Shown here: positions 10,898 through 22,541 of the stretch, one piece after another
Layout of the letters: the number at the start of each line of letters is the position of its first letter
Numbering within the stretch: the stretch's first letter is position 1
Translations under genes and position numbers: made by a program
From: Myxocyprinus asiaticus
Lineage: Eukaryota; Chordata; Actinopteri; Cypriniformes; Catostomidae
Length of the DNA: 64,000 bases
Reading direction: 5' to 3'
Assembly (NCBI RefSeq): GCF_019703515.2
Contig: NC_059356.1
Location: 26,341,197 to 26,405,196 of the forward strand
The notes under the pieces: generated by a model
Database searches by the model: none
What the model was told of the DNA's origin: nothing
The model's input: the letters and a program-made list of their open reading frames with translations, nothing else

Positions 10898-13206
10898 ATA
10901 TAAGTAAGTGCCTTTCAAAATGTCCTTCCAGAACTTGTTTCAATCAGAAATACATCAACACAGAAATCTGCTCTTGTGCACAAAGATAATTTCAATGGAT
11001 CTTTAAGTTGCTCAGTTTCAATGGTCTAATAAATTTCTGTTGAGATGTAATCTATACATGCTGGCTGTAATATTCCATCATAGCCTTTATTTGGAGTGCT
11101 CACCCAAAGGTAATGTGATTTTAATGTCTTCCAGCTGTTTTGCTAATATGTCAAGGCATTGTAATGCCCAGGCTAATGGTACTGGAGATTTATGGGGTCA
11201 CTCTGCATGTGCGCAGGCACCTGTGTTCAGAGCTCCTATTATGTGCATGGATTCCCATTCTGTAGGACAGGCTGTGGGGTCAGTTTACTTTACTGAATTG
11301 TACGATATCACTCCGGAAAAATGTCACACATGGTCCTGGATGAAGGGGAAATCATGGATTCCTAGGTCAGCTTGTTTCTTTGTTTTGCCTCTGGATTTCA
11401 AGGGTTTCTAATGTTTCACAGTGTTGGGTGACTGTGTTATTCCATTGTATATTGTAGCCGATCCAAGAGGTAAGAACAGAGGGGAAGAAAAAATGTGTCA
11501 TAGGCAAACATTTGTACAAAACACAGTTCTGAAGAACTTGCAGTTCATTACAGAGTAATCTGTACTTGGCAAACTCAACAAACTGGCATGATGGGTTCTT
11601 CTAGGCAATCCCATTTCCTGTAATAATTTTAAATTACTTGACAGGTTCATTGATGTTAAAACCCAATATTTGTGTCTGACCAGCATTTGTGGTGTTTGTG
11701 AATTCCTTTGTCAATACAGGTGGACCTTTTCGTAACTTCCAGCTATTGTGAAGAACACTGCTTGATTGAGGGTATTAAGATGCCGGACATCACTGTGAGC
11801 CTAAGAGGATCACTTCCAAATCCTCCTAAGGGCAGGTTTGGGGAAACAAATGAATGCACAGTGAATGCTCTTTTCTAGAGCTGCATGGTGTGGATTCAAA
11901 GATCCCATCTGTTGAAACTACTGCTTCACATTAAGCTCTCAACAGACTAGAGAGACTTTGCATAATGAGGTCCCCCAGTAGCTCTGTGTGGAGTTTCACA
12001 TGGAAAACTTTGAATAACAACTTATCTTAAATGCATTTTGTAGTTGTTATTTTATTTTATATAGTTGACACTTTCCTTGATGTATGCCACTGTGTTTTGA
12101 TTATTTTTGCTTGTTTATTCAAGAGCTATAACACAAATGCGATGATAGTGAAAATTTTATTTTGGAGGGTAAAATTCACAAAATATATATATTATAATGT
12201 AGCAGGGTTTTAAACAAGGTGTTTGAAAACATGGAAAATCTCTGAAAACACACATGTGCTATTGGACTTTTGACTCCAAAACGTATCCTTAATGAGATGT
12301 AGCCCTTTTGACAACTTCCCAGTGTGACAACTAGCCTTGGCCTCCCCTATAATATATTTATGTTACAGTTTATTATATTTGTTATACCTTTTATTGATAG
12401 TGGAAAAAGAGGGCTCAGAGATTACTTTTAAATACACCCTCAGGTCAGGCTTTTGTAAAGCCCAAAGGACTTTTTCAGTCTGTGCATTCATCAACTTGTA
12501 TTTACCCAGGTGGTGGATTTTGGGGTGGCTACCAAGCAGTGGAATGTGAAGGAGAATGTGATTGACCTGCCTGAATGGAAAGGAGGAGGGGACACAAACA
12601 GTTTTAAATGTCTGAAAGGGAATGAGGAACTGAGGAAGTGGTCTGACCATTAGAGGTCGAAGCTAGGTGTGTCTCCTAATTGGATACAGTATAACTGCAG
12701 TATAAACAGTGTGGTGAGAAAAGTATGAATCCCTATTCATACAGCCTTGTTCATATGACTAGTCAGGAAAAAGACCATTGCCGGCATGCCTAACAGGCTG
12801 CATGCCTGCCAACTATTTGTAAAAAACTGAATTATCAGTCTGAGGAGAGAGAGCTAGATCAGTTTTTCTTGGGTGTTACTCTTCATCAAACATAAGCTGC
12901 CTGAACACTGAAGAAGTTACTCCTCTTCAAGGTAAGTGTGAGAGTGTTGTTAGGGGGTACAGGGAGTTGCCCTTACATCTATCAAATTGCTCCATAGTTG
13001 GATTGTCAATCAAGGTTTGCAAACTAAACGAAGTCATGGTTATTATCTCTATCCAACACACTATAATCCACGACATAAAAACCTTAATCCAACATACAAA
13101 CCCTCCGTAAGCTGTATCATTACTATGCCTCCAGTACATGAGCAGTATTAAATTGTCTTGGGACAAACCAATAAGGAAATTATTATCCCGGACGATCCCC
13201 CATTAA
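10898..13206. other. Non-coding, no gene recognised
   Basis: I see no splice-site-bounded coding block, RNA gene or terminal-repeat element here. The frame at 11040-11411 (123 codons) has no recognisable domain and is probably chance. Confidence 0.55.
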
Positions 13207-14126
13207 TGTTACAAACCCTTTTAGATCTAGGGGAATTAGGGTGCAACATTTAAAACACTGTGCATGTACTGGGAAGCAATCACACAAACGAGTTTAATAA
13301 AAGGTAAAGTATCAGTATTTATTATAGAGAATAATGGGAGAAAAATTAACCTATAATAAGTATTTACATAAATTTACAAATATACATCTTTGAACCAAGC
13401 AAAAATTATAATCACAAAAGGAATGGGGAAAAGAGAAAAGAACTTGGACCGTGCCAAATCAAAGAAATAAAGCAATAACCAATCTTAATAAAAAGAAAAT
13501 AAACACTCCTAATCTAACCCAACAATTAAACTTCACAAGAAACCCGAATCAAAAGAAAATCTTCAGTGCCAAAGCGCCCTAAATAAACTACTCTCACTAT
13601 AACCCAAAAATACAAGGGATGGCACGCGTCACTCACCTAGTGTTCTAACCCAATTGAAACCTCAGTGTGGCACATGTATATCACGTGATATCTTACCTGT
13701 CCTTTTTCTTTTCCCCGTTTAATAACATCAGTTTTACAACCAGATAGCCAACAAATGGATAAATTATCACAAAGAAAAAAAAAGGAACGAGTGAGCCGTC
13801 ATACTAAGGGATCAAAGAACACAGACTTTACCATAAACATTAACAATGATCAAAATGATACAATTACAACAGGTGCACAAGCATGAGTCAAACAAAGAAA
13901 ATCATCCCGTTTTCCATGCAGGCGCTCTCTTTTATACACTCATAGCTCGCCCTCATTGGTGGAGACACGCGATGTCATCAATATGCATCCCCAAGATTGA
14001 CAGATGAATGAGCCAATTAAATACCCATGCCAACCTGCTGAAAACGAAAGTGAAGAGCGAGAGACAGAGGGAGAGAGAAAATAACACTCCAAAACACGTG
14101 TCACACTTATCACATGGGACGTAACA
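13207..14126 (-). repeat. 3' LTR of the Gmr1-like element (920 bp)
   Basis: Starts TGTTACAAACCC and ends GGGACGTAACA, with the short inverted termini TGTTAC/GTAACA usual for LTRs. A purine-rich tract follows immediately on the internal side. No convincing target duplication is visible. Confidence 0.8.
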
Positions 14127-14137
14127 CTCCTCCCCAT
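14127..14137 (-). other. Polypurine tract
   Basis: On the minus strand ATGGGGAGGAG directly abuts the LTR start TGTTAC, as expected for the plus-strand primer of reverse transcription. Confidence 0.75.
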
Positions 14138-14231
14138 AAGAATAAACATACCATGTTTATTATAAGCAGACTTACAAAGCTACAATCTAGCTAGAACGTC
14201 AGCTAACACATTCTCCGTCCCTTTCTTATGT

Positions 14232-15379
14232 CTAATCCAGGTTATATCCCTGAACCACCAACGACCAACGCATAAGACATTGATTCTTATTGTACATCCT
14301 TGCAAGAAAAACAAGAGGGTTATGGTCTGTAAAAACGACTATAGGTACATTCGAAGAGCCAAGATAAACTTCAAAGAATTGCAGAGCTAATAAAGGAGCC
14401 AAAGTCTCTTTCTCAATAACAGAGTCATTTCTTTGTTTATTGAACTTTTTGGAAAAGTAACAAATTGGATGATCTACTCCCGCATCACCTTCTTGTAAAA
14501 GCACTGCCCCAGCTCCCATAGAACTTGCATCTACTTCCAGTTTAAAAGGATGTTCAAAATTTGGAGCAGCCAAGACGGGAGTACTGTACAACAAAGCTTT
14601 CACACTTCAAATGCATTTTGACAATCATCAGACCAGATGAAAGAATTAGCAGTGCTAAGCAAATTTGTTAAGGGAGTAACCACCGTAGAAAAGTTTTTAC
14701 CGAAACTACGATAGTAGCCTACCATACCCAGAAAACGTTGTAATTCTCTCCATTAAGTAGGCACGGGAAATTCTGTAATGGCAGTAACCTTAGCCTCCAC
14801 AGGTTTTACCTGCCCTCCCCCCACTTCTTTACCCAGGTAAGTCACACTCGCCTTACCAAAGACACACTTAGCTAGGTTGAGCGTCAACGAAACCTTCTCT
14901 AAATGCTCAAACACTGTACAAAAGAGTTTCAGATGTTCTGTCCACTCAGTTGAATATAGTACAAGATCATCCAGATAAGCATTACAATGAGGAACCCCAG
15001 CTAACACTGTTTGGATTAATCTTTGAAAGGTGGCAGGTGCCTTTCGTAACCCGTACGCCATCACGTGATATTGCATAAAACAATCCGGAGTTATGAAAGC
15101 AGAGATGTCAGAAGCGCGAGGGGTTAGTGGGAACTGCCAGTACCCTTTTAATAAATCTAACTTGCTGACAAACTCGGCTGATCCTAAATTGTCAATGCAA
15201 TCTTCCATTCTAGGAAGTGGGTAACAGTCAGGCACTGTAACTGCATTTACACGACGATAGTCCGTGCAAAAACGAAACGAACAATCAGGCTTGTGCACTA
15301 AAAGGCAAGGAGAACTCCAGGGGCTACTACTATGTTTAGCTAACCCATTCTCCAACAGATACTCCGTTTCTTGTTTCAT
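14232..15379 (-). pseudogene. Reverse transcriptase and RNase H of the Gmr1-like element
   Basis: RT (15379-14753) shows FRFCTDYRRVNAVT, SKLDLLKGYWQFPL, AYGLRKAPATFQRLI and the catalytic YLDD box in NAYLDDLVLYS. After a frame break at about 14755-14605, RNase H (14603-14232) shows LEVDASSMGAGAVLLQEGD, then SKKFN and FTDHNPLVFLA. RNase H ends about 95 bp before the polypurine tract, so no integrase can lie downstream of it. The first part of RT is cut off by the solo LTR at 15408-15644. Confidence 0.85.
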
Positions 15380-15407
15380 AATAGATCTCTTAACAACATT
15401 AACCCGG

Positions 15408-15644
15408 TGTAAGGGGGTTTAGTGGAAAGGAGGAGGCGAGAACCGGCTTGACAACTTAAATAATAATTTATTAACCAAGAACACAACCAAAAACACACAA
15501 CTAAAAACACAGCACAGCTGCCTGCAATTCTCTCTCTCTCGAACTGTCGTCCCCGGCCGCCTTTATCCCTCGCGCGCCCCATCAGGCTGATTGGGGACCG
15601 GGTGTGTCTCATTCCAGCCCGGCCCCGCCCTCCTCGGCTCTACA
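15408..15644 (-). mobile_element. Solo LTR inserted in the Gmr1-like pol gene
   Basis: The 237-bp TGTAAG...CTACA unit is a clear relative of the LTR at 45307-45541: both share GGAAAGGAGGAGGCG-GAACC, AATAA, ACAGCTGC, CCTTATCCCTC and GGCTGATT. Flanking 5-mers on the minus strand are CCGAG and CCGGG, one mismatch apart, a plausible target duplication. Removing the unit and one flank rejoins the pol frame (HAYR then VNVVKRSIMKQ). Confidence 0.8.
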
Positions 15645-17430
15645 CTCGGTATGCATGTTGTTTAATAGGAGATGCTCCATCAACATGAATATCATGCTGT
15701 ATCACTGTAGTTTGTGACGGAACATCTCCAAATAAAGATGGAAAATCAGTGACAACAACGACAATGTCCTGCATCTGATCATCAGGTAAATGAGTGAGAT
15801 ATGTCGGTAAATTCTTCAAAATTTCTGAGTTTTCTGTATTTTGCAGAACTACATCATCATCATCTGCACCAACCTCCATTTAAAATTGGTTGTACTTCAC
15901 AAGTCAAAGCCACAGAAGAGTCCATGGGCCCTACGGTCACCTCAGTAGATCTGCCCTCTGAATTTTCTCTGGTGTGGTAAGCCTTCAGCATATTAATATG
16001 ACAGACGTGCATCTGGCGCTTTCTATCTGGAATTCGAATGACATAATCGGTCTCACAAATTTTCTTTACCACCACATATAGTCCAGAGAAATGGGCTTAT
16101 AGTGCAGAACCCTGAATGGGCAACAATACTAATACTTCATCACCAGGTTGAAAAGAACGAGACAGCTTTCACATCATATAGTTTCTTCATTCCAGACTGA
16201 ACAGTCGCCAAAGATTTTTGTGCAAAACGGCAAGCATAATGTAATCGTTCCCGAAAACGACAGACAATCTTAAATATGCATCTCTGAACCCGAACCAACT
16301 TCCAACATTTTCTCTTTGAGAATTTTGAGTGGTCTTCTAACAGTGTGTCCAAACACCAGTTCAGCTGGACTAAAACCCAGGGACTCCTGCACGGCCTCTC
16401 GCACTGCAAATAACACCAGAGGAACACCCTCATACCAATCATTTCCAGTTTCCATGCAGTATTTTCTGAGCATAGATTTTCCCTGGCTTTCAGGATAAGC
16501 ACTTGACACTCTGTGTTCAATAGATAGTGATTTTAAAACTTGTGCAAAAAGTCGTGACGGAAAATTGGTTCCCTGGGCAGTTTGTTCAACCCTGGGTAGA
16601 CTGAATGTAGAAAAAAATTTAAGTAACGTTTTTACAATTACAGAAGCCATGATTTTTCTCAACGGAATGGCCTCGGGAAACCGAGTAGCTCTGCACATGT
16701 CCGACACCGTCGACAAGCACCTGTTCAAACGCTTCACCCACTACAGGGATAGGTGAAAGAGGAGCGGGTGGAATCAGCCGATTCGGTTTTCCCAGCAAAT
16801 GTGGCAAGTACGACAAAATCTAGCAACATCTCTTTTTAATCCTGGCCAAAAAAAAAAATGTCTGAGAATGCGATTATATGTCTTCGTCACTCCCAGATGA
16901 CCAGATAGTGCATGTTCATGCGCCAAGGATAGAATATATTGACGATACTCACTAGGGACAACGATTTGATAGACAACATTCCAGTCTAAATCTGTGTCAG
17001 CCACATAGCTCCATTTTCGCATCAACAGTCCAGCATCTACAAAGTATGCAATGTTTCTGTTCTCAACAGTCTCCGATCTAACAACATTAGAGAAACATTT
17101 ACTTAAGGTCTGATCCTTCTTTTGTGCCGCAATAATCTTCTCACGAGTTATAGGCAATTTTAAAAACTTGGAATCATCGAGTGCACTCTCTAGACCTTTT
17201 AAACTAGACTTTTTCTCTGACTCAGCCTTAGTTATTTCTTCACCAACCAGATTCTGCACCATAAAAGTATCTGCCAGATCAACATTATCAATCTTTTTCT
17301 TTGAGTGTGCGCGAGTGATTTTGCACACAGAAAATACCTCCGGATAATCTCTAGCTAACTCGTCAGAAGTTAGACACATATTTGGTGCATCCATCCAGCA
17401 TAGGCATGACATTACCCCCAGCCAAGTCAT
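15645..17430 (-). pseudogene. Integrase and start of RT of the Gmr1-like element
   Basis: The integrase zinc-binding region (17430-16774) shows HEHALSGHLGVTKTYNRILR and CRTCHICW, an H-H-C-C arrangement. The core is fragmented: PIPVVGEAFEQVLVDGVG, then ATRFPEAIPLRK, EQTAQGTNF (the expected catalytic Asp is changed) and AYPESQGKS. A C-terminal module ends VCHINMLKAYHTRENSEG at about 15965-16020 and runs into the RT N-terminal segment (THLPDDQ, FPSLFGDVPSQT, IKQHAYRV). This direct IN-to-RT junction is the basis for the Gmr1-like call. Confidence 0.8.
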
Positions 17431-17511
17431 TCCCCAAAATGAAAGTTATTCCTTTCACCAGAAGCGAAGGTCGTACACCAACCTGCACAAAGCCTGTAAC
17501 GAGCGCACTCT

Positions 17512-18021
17512 TTAAGTACAATGTAAAGGGACCTTAACCACTCCCATTTCTAAACCTCGCACAAAAACACTTGAGCCACAATATGATTCGGCTGACAATG
17601 GTAAAACATCTGCTAAGACAAAAGATTGATTTGCTCCTGTGTCTTTTAAAATCTGTATTTCTTTTTGATCATTTCCATCATCAGATAATGAAATAAAGCC
17701 TGTCGTCACAAAAGGTTTATAACTCACATCAGGAACATCCTCCTCCTCTGCTGAACTAAATAGTTCGGTATAATGTACAGCGTTTAACAAGCCAACACTT
17801 TTCGTCTGCACTGTTTGTTGTTTTCGTTTTAAAGTGTTACAGTCTGCAATTAAATGACCCTGCTTATGGCAATAAAAACACTCCCGAACTTCTTTAGATG
17901 ACGAAGAAATGACTTTCGTTCGAGGAGATTGATCAGAAACAGGAGAGGATTTAACTACTACGCTCCTATCTGTGCGTGAAGAAAATAGAGTCTTTTGCAT
18001 AAGGACAAATTCGTCTGCCAA
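17512..18021 (-). pseudogene. Nucleocapsid zinc knuckle and protease
   Basis: A CCHC knuckle (CFYCHKQGHLIADC, C-x2-C-x4-H-x4-C) is followed about 80 residues later by an aspartic protease active-site motif (LKDTGANQSFV). These are the usual gag C-terminus and PR of LTR elements. The frame is interrupted on both sides. Confidence 0.85.
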
Positions 18022-18282
18022 AACAGCAGCTTATGACAGCGATGATACTTTTTGTTCATTCAAATAGATCACAACACGTTCTGGTAGACAACCTTTGAAA
18101 TCTTCAAGCAAGATTAGCTCTCTGTGATGCAAAGTCATCAACTTGCGTGACACCATTTATCAAGCAGATTACTTTTCTCTCGAGCGAACTCTACAAAAGT
18201 AGAATTCAAAATTTTTTTATGATTTCGGAACCTCTGCCGGAGGAACTAATTAATACGCACGGAGAATTGCCAGCTTTACAGC

Positions 18283-18717
18283 CTAATATTTTAAGCTCTC
18301 CTCTACAGGTAAAGTTGAAAAGATCTCTTGTGCCTTACCTACCAACCTGCATTGAAGTAAAACAGTCCATACTACTTTTGGCCAAGAGAGCGAAGTCGCA
18401 ATACGTTCAAAGGCGCTAAAATAGGAGTTAACCTCTGTTTCCCTGAAATGAGGTACTAACGTGATATATTTACCAACATCAAATGTGTTCGTTACTGAAC
18501 TTGAAACTGCTACTGCGGGAGCACTCGTGACTTGAGGGGGAACGGGCTGCGCGGCTGCACCGCCAATAATTTTCATAGCTTCTAGCTCTAGCTGTCGCAT
18601 CTTCACTTGCTTCTCCGCCTCAGTCTCAAGAATGTGTATCTTAAGACGCAAATCCAATTCTGCCTGTCGGGTATGAGCTTTTTCCTGAGCTTCCATCTGT
18701 AAATGAGCTAGATGCAC
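18283..18717 (-). pseudogene. Gag capsid-region fragment
   Basis: The N-terminal half is Glu/Lys/Gln rich and probably coiled coil (MEAQEKAHTRQAELDLRL). The second half (KYITLVPHFRETEVNSYFSA then FERIATSLSWPK) resembles the start of gypsy gag capsid (F.E.E...F..FE..A..L.WP). The 5' part is lost at the junction with the inverted LTR piece near 18720-18735. Confidence 0.75.
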
Positions 18718-18734
18718 TTTTTAACCTCATTTTT

Positions 18735-18991
18735 ATTCGGGTTTCTTGTGAAGTTTAATTGTTGGGTTAGATTAGGAGTGTTTATTTTATTTTTGCTTGG
18801 TTCAAAGTTGTATATTTGTACATTTATGTAAATACTTATTATTGGTTATTTTTTCTCCCATTATTCTCCATAAAAATAAATACTGATACTTTACCTTATA
18901 TTAAACTCGTTTGTGTGATTGCTTCCCAGTACATGCACAGTGTTTTAAATGTTGCACCCTAATTCCCCTAGATCTAAAAGGGTTTGTAACA
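18735..18991 (+). repeat. LTR fragment in inverted orientation
   Basis: 18735-18991 is the reverse complement of 13207-13560, ending GGTTTGTAACA, and lacks about 100 bp present near 13405-13500. A normal element would have its second LTR in the same orientation as 13207-14126. Confidence 0.88.
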
Positions 18992-19213
18992 CATACTAAT
19001 AGGGGTTTTGTTTGTTTTTTGCTTTGTGGGGTTGTGTTTCAATGGAATGCTAACAAAAGGAAGCTCGGAGTGCATACTTGTCAGCAAGTTTGTACAAGGA
19101 GGTGTTTAATTGGACTGGAATGAATAACAGAATTGATGCTAGGAAAGAGCCATAAATTAGAGGAATAACTGAATGGGAAACAAAAAGAATATTTTCATGA
19201 GGAATGATGATAG

Positions 19214-19720
19214 TAGTGCAACAACTAATTGATACAATCGTTAATGACATAATTGACAACAAATTTCATTATCAATTATTCGGATATGTACGCCGTGCAC
19301 AGAGAAGCACCATCAGTGATGTTACTGTACACGTTTGCATGCAGAAACTCATTAGAAAAATGGCTGAAATGAAAGCAGAAAGCAGAAATAAAACAACTCA
19401 TGTTGTCCGACGCACAGGATCACTTTGAACACTTCAGTGAAGATCAAGCCACCTCTTGTTAACTCTTAGATTTGCCTTTTTTTTTTTTTTTTTTTTTGTG
19501 GTTTTGTTTTGCTGCATCGAAACTGTGGACAAAGTTGTTTTGTTTTGTCTTCAGTGAAAAACTACATCCTATTTATACTGTAGTTTTTATATTTTAAACC
19601 CTTTTTACACAATATATTAAAAAAATATAAGAAATCAAATTTGGCCTTTATTTGATTAATTGATTACTTGAAGTAATCGACTTAATCATTCATCAAAATA
19701 ATCATTAGTTGCAGCACTAA
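19214..19720. mobile_element. hAT-type MITE, 507 bp
   Basis: The ends TAGTGCAACAACTAATTGAT and AATCATTAGTTGCAGCACTA are imperfect inverted repeats. The flanks GATGATAG (19206-19213) and GATAATAG (19721-19728) form an 8-bp target duplication with one mismatch. No transposase is present, and a 20-bp poly-T lies inside. Confidence 0.8.
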
Positions 19721-19728
19721 GATAATAG

Positions 19729-22352
19729 TGTTACCTATACATTAAGAAAATAATTTGGGTGGTTGGCAGGTAGGCAGGTTCTTTGTCCTTGGCTCCTTGG
19801 CTTTGTCCTTGGTCTTTACACTTTTCTTATTCTCTCAGAAGCCCTCCTTTAACCCCTTTTATCACCATCCAGGTGAGAAATGCACATCTCTTCTCACTGG
19901 TTCAGTCTTGCCGCCTTGTCAACTGATCACATTTTCTAGACGTATCAGTTACTGTTCAAAACAGGTTACTGTCCTGACGGTTGCCCTGACTTACCTGTAA
20001 TGTAATGTAACAGTAGAGGTTTGAGTCTCTTGGGATGAGTTGATCTTTTGTAAAGCAAGGAATCCAGAGGCTGTGGGTTTGTTGGCTGGGTGCCCTTACA
20101 GGGCGGAGAGGAACCTTCAGGCATTCTTAACTGCACAGAGCCCTGAGAGCTGCCAGTGGGTCAAGTTACTGCATTTGAGAGTGTTAAATGGCTTTTTATA
20201 CTGGAAGCACCCACTGACCCTTGGGGCTTGCTTTGGGGCTGCAAGCTTTGTGATGGGTCCACTAAATAGCTGCTCTTTCCACAGTGAGGGTTCGTTGAAT
20301 TCTGTTTAGCTTTGTGGAACAGCCCATTAAAGAGGAGGTTGTGTTTTGCCAACATTTCCTTGCATCATCTTCCTGAATTAAGAAAGTTGTGCAAAAATCC
20401 AATCAAATTCATCCCCGCATGGATCAACATTACTGTGGATTGTCAAATTGTTGTCATCAAAATGTAACATTATTTTAGTTAACCAGCACTTTGTCTTGTC
20501 TGTTGGTGTTGTTTTAATCAAAACAAGAGGGTCTCATCACTGAATGGTCTCACACAAAGGAAGTGGCCTTTTCTTATTAAGGTTGTTGTAGAGATCTGGT
20601 TTTTCATATCTAGTTCTTGTGAAGTCCTATTTCAATGTCCCATGTAATATGATCTTGCTGCATAGAGGTAAAACTGAAACTGAAATTTGAAAAGTAAAAT
20701 GCTTTTTGCTTGAAATTCATGTAGAGATGTTACCTAGATTAGTAGTGATTATCCACACGTGTTTTTGAGAAATCTTTTTGATGTCTTTTAAAAGGTTAGT
20801 TCACCAAAAAATTAAAATTCAGTAATTTACTCACCCTTATGTTGCTCTAAACCAATATGGCTTTATTCTGTGAAACACAAAAGATGTTTGACCAAATGTT
20901 AGCCTCAGTCACTATTGACTTTTATTGCAATCTTTTGTCATGCAGTTACAGTGAATGGTAACTGAAGCTAACATTGTGCCCCTCTCCTTTTGTGTTCCAT
21001 GGAAGACATACGGTTTGGAATGACATGAGTATGAGTAAAGCCAAGCGTACACTACACGACTTAACGTTGGCACTCTGCAACTCAGTCTTGTTTTTCATCG
21101 TGCTGGTGCATACAATATAGGACTGTAGTGTCTCAACCACACCATCATTCGTCCCCAACTGAGGCTATGTGTGCACTGGTATTGCGATGCGTTTTGGGTG
21201 ATCTGATCACAAGTGTACAAGCGAATTCTGAGTTATTTTAGTGCGGTACCTGTAACTGAGATTCTAGTGTGCATGCTGCGCATATCTGTGGTCCTTATTG
21301 TGCATGTTCATCGTATGGTTATTTCCCTTTAAATCCGCACGTAACTGACGAAAAACCGGTCGTTACAGCTGCCTTCAATGTCGTCCTGTTTCAAATGTAT
21401 CGCCCAAAATGCATCAGAATGGTTCTGGCCCGTTATTGTGCCTATTGGCACCATTTACAATGGAAATGTTTTTTTTTTTAAAAAAGCTGTAAATAATAAA
21501 AACAGCGAGTAGGGAGATGTGGGTCATGTTTTATTTTATTGTACTTTTTTTTTTTTTTTTTGTCTACTGCAACCCAATACTTTGCTCTTTTTTAAGGAAA
21601 TATTTTCTAATTTTATTTTTTGTCTTCTGCTTCCTAATACCTGGCCCTTCTCTTGTGCTCTCTCTATATTTAATTGGTTTTGGCTCCTAATGGTCTCACT
21701 CATTGGTACAGTGCTTACACCTGATGACAAGACGTCTAGATTTCAAGCTGTTTCTAAAAAAATGTTGTAGCATCTGCGACTAGCCTCAACATGTTGCAGG
21801 AGAGTTGGGGGGTGAAATGTGCTTTGGTGTCCTGAAAATAGTGGCACAATGTAAAAAATCTTAAAGGTCTTAAATGCTTCGTTTTCTTTATGCAAAATAT
21901 GATATTTTGTGTATTGATTTGGGGTTAAATGACTATGACATTTCTTTGACAGGTTTCATGAGAATTACTCTTAGAGACTGTCTTGCTCTAAATAGAGTGT
22001 TGGTAGATGTTGTGGAGATGGGCTCTTTAACAAGATGGATGCATTTGAAGAGGGATGAGAATATTTTTTGGCCCAATAGCAAGCCTCAAATAAATGGATA
22101 TTTATTTAAATTGACATGTCAAAATGTGCTGGCTGGCTTCAGGCTGGAGAAGAATCTCCTGTTTATTATGTCTACAGTCCAGCTGTGTAGAAGCACAGTC
22201 TCTCAAAGACTGTCTATGTCACCCTATAAAACAACCTATAGCGTAATACTGTTGACTGTTGTGGAGTATGTATGAGGTTTTAAATCAGTATAGCATAATT
22301 TTACTTTCTTGATTTGCATCAGGCACTCATCGCATCTTCTCCATGTCTGCAG
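19729..22352. other. Intron-like non-coding region before septin exon 1
   Basis: Apart from the dispersed repeat at 20789-21035 and poly-T at 21545, I see no further element or exon. The open frame at 21874-22275 (133 codons) has no recognisable domain. Confidence 0.5.
20789..21035 (+). repeat. Dispersed cyprinid repeat ('TTAGTTCACC...GAGTAAA' family), copy 1
   Basis: Starts GGTTAGTTCACCAAAAAATT, continues TTTACTCACCCTTATGTTG and ends TTGGAATGACATGAGTATGA. The same pattern recurs at 38290-38705 and, in parts, at 59211, 61195, 62141 and 63832. Confidence 0.75.
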
Positions 22353-22541
22353 GGTCAGAGGTCATTTCAAGCTACAGCAGCAGTAGCATCATGACAGAAT
22401 CTGTTATATCAGAGATGCCTCCAGCCATGTTTCTGGAGAAGCCCAGCATGGACTTCAGCTACGTGGGCATCGATGCCATCCTGGAGCAGATGAGGAGGAA
22501 GGCCATGAAACAGGGCTTTGAGCTCAACATCATGGTTGTGG
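22353..22541 (+). CDS. septin9: Septin-9 exon 1 of window: linker, alpha-0 polybasic region, start of G domain
   Basis: The exon is preceded by a pyrimidine-rich tract and AG at 22351-22352 and followed by GTAAGT at 22542. It is 189 bp with phase 1 at both ends. It encodes a Ser-rich linker, an acidic/hydrophobic stretch (TESVISEMPPAMF), then MDFSYVGID.ILEQMRRKAMKQGFE and NIMVVG, the first beta strand leading to the P-loop. The RRKAMK cluster matches the polybasic membrane-binding region of septins. An in-frame ATG at 22343 lies in the intron side of the acceptor and an ATG lies inside the exon (codon before TESV). Either could serve a short isoform, but the strong acceptor suggests splicing from upstream exons. 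Confidence 0.93.

Larger units (their letters stand above)
13207..18991 (-). mobile_element. Gmr1-like LTR retrotransposon (Ty3/gypsy group, copia-like pol order), degraded
   Basis: Read on the minus strand the order is gag (18717-18283), zinc knuckle and protease (18021-17512), integrase (17430-15860), reverse transcriptase (15879-14753), RNase H (14603-14232), polypurine tract and LTR (14126-13207). The RT and integrase motifs are gypsy-type, but integrase precedes RT, as described for the Gmr1 group of deuterostome elements. Frameshifts and stops break every module. A 237-bp solo LTR interrupts RT. The right end lacks a normal 5' LTR and instead carries an inverted LTR piece. Confidence 0.85.

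Noticed and set aside
13207..18991. Endogenous retrovirus with envelope
   Set aside because: No envelope-like frame lies between pol and LTR; RNase H is followed within about 95 bp by the polypurine tract, and the domain order fits an LTR retrotransposon.
21874..22275. 133-codon open frame just upstream of septin exon 1
   Set aside because: No recognisable domain, and it sits in AT-rich intron-like sequence; I cannot support it as an exon.
22343..22352. ATG at 22343 as the true septin start
   Set aside because: It overlaps a strong pyrimidine-AG acceptor, and septin-9 exons at this place are normally joined to upstream N-terminal exons; kept only as a remote short-isoform option.
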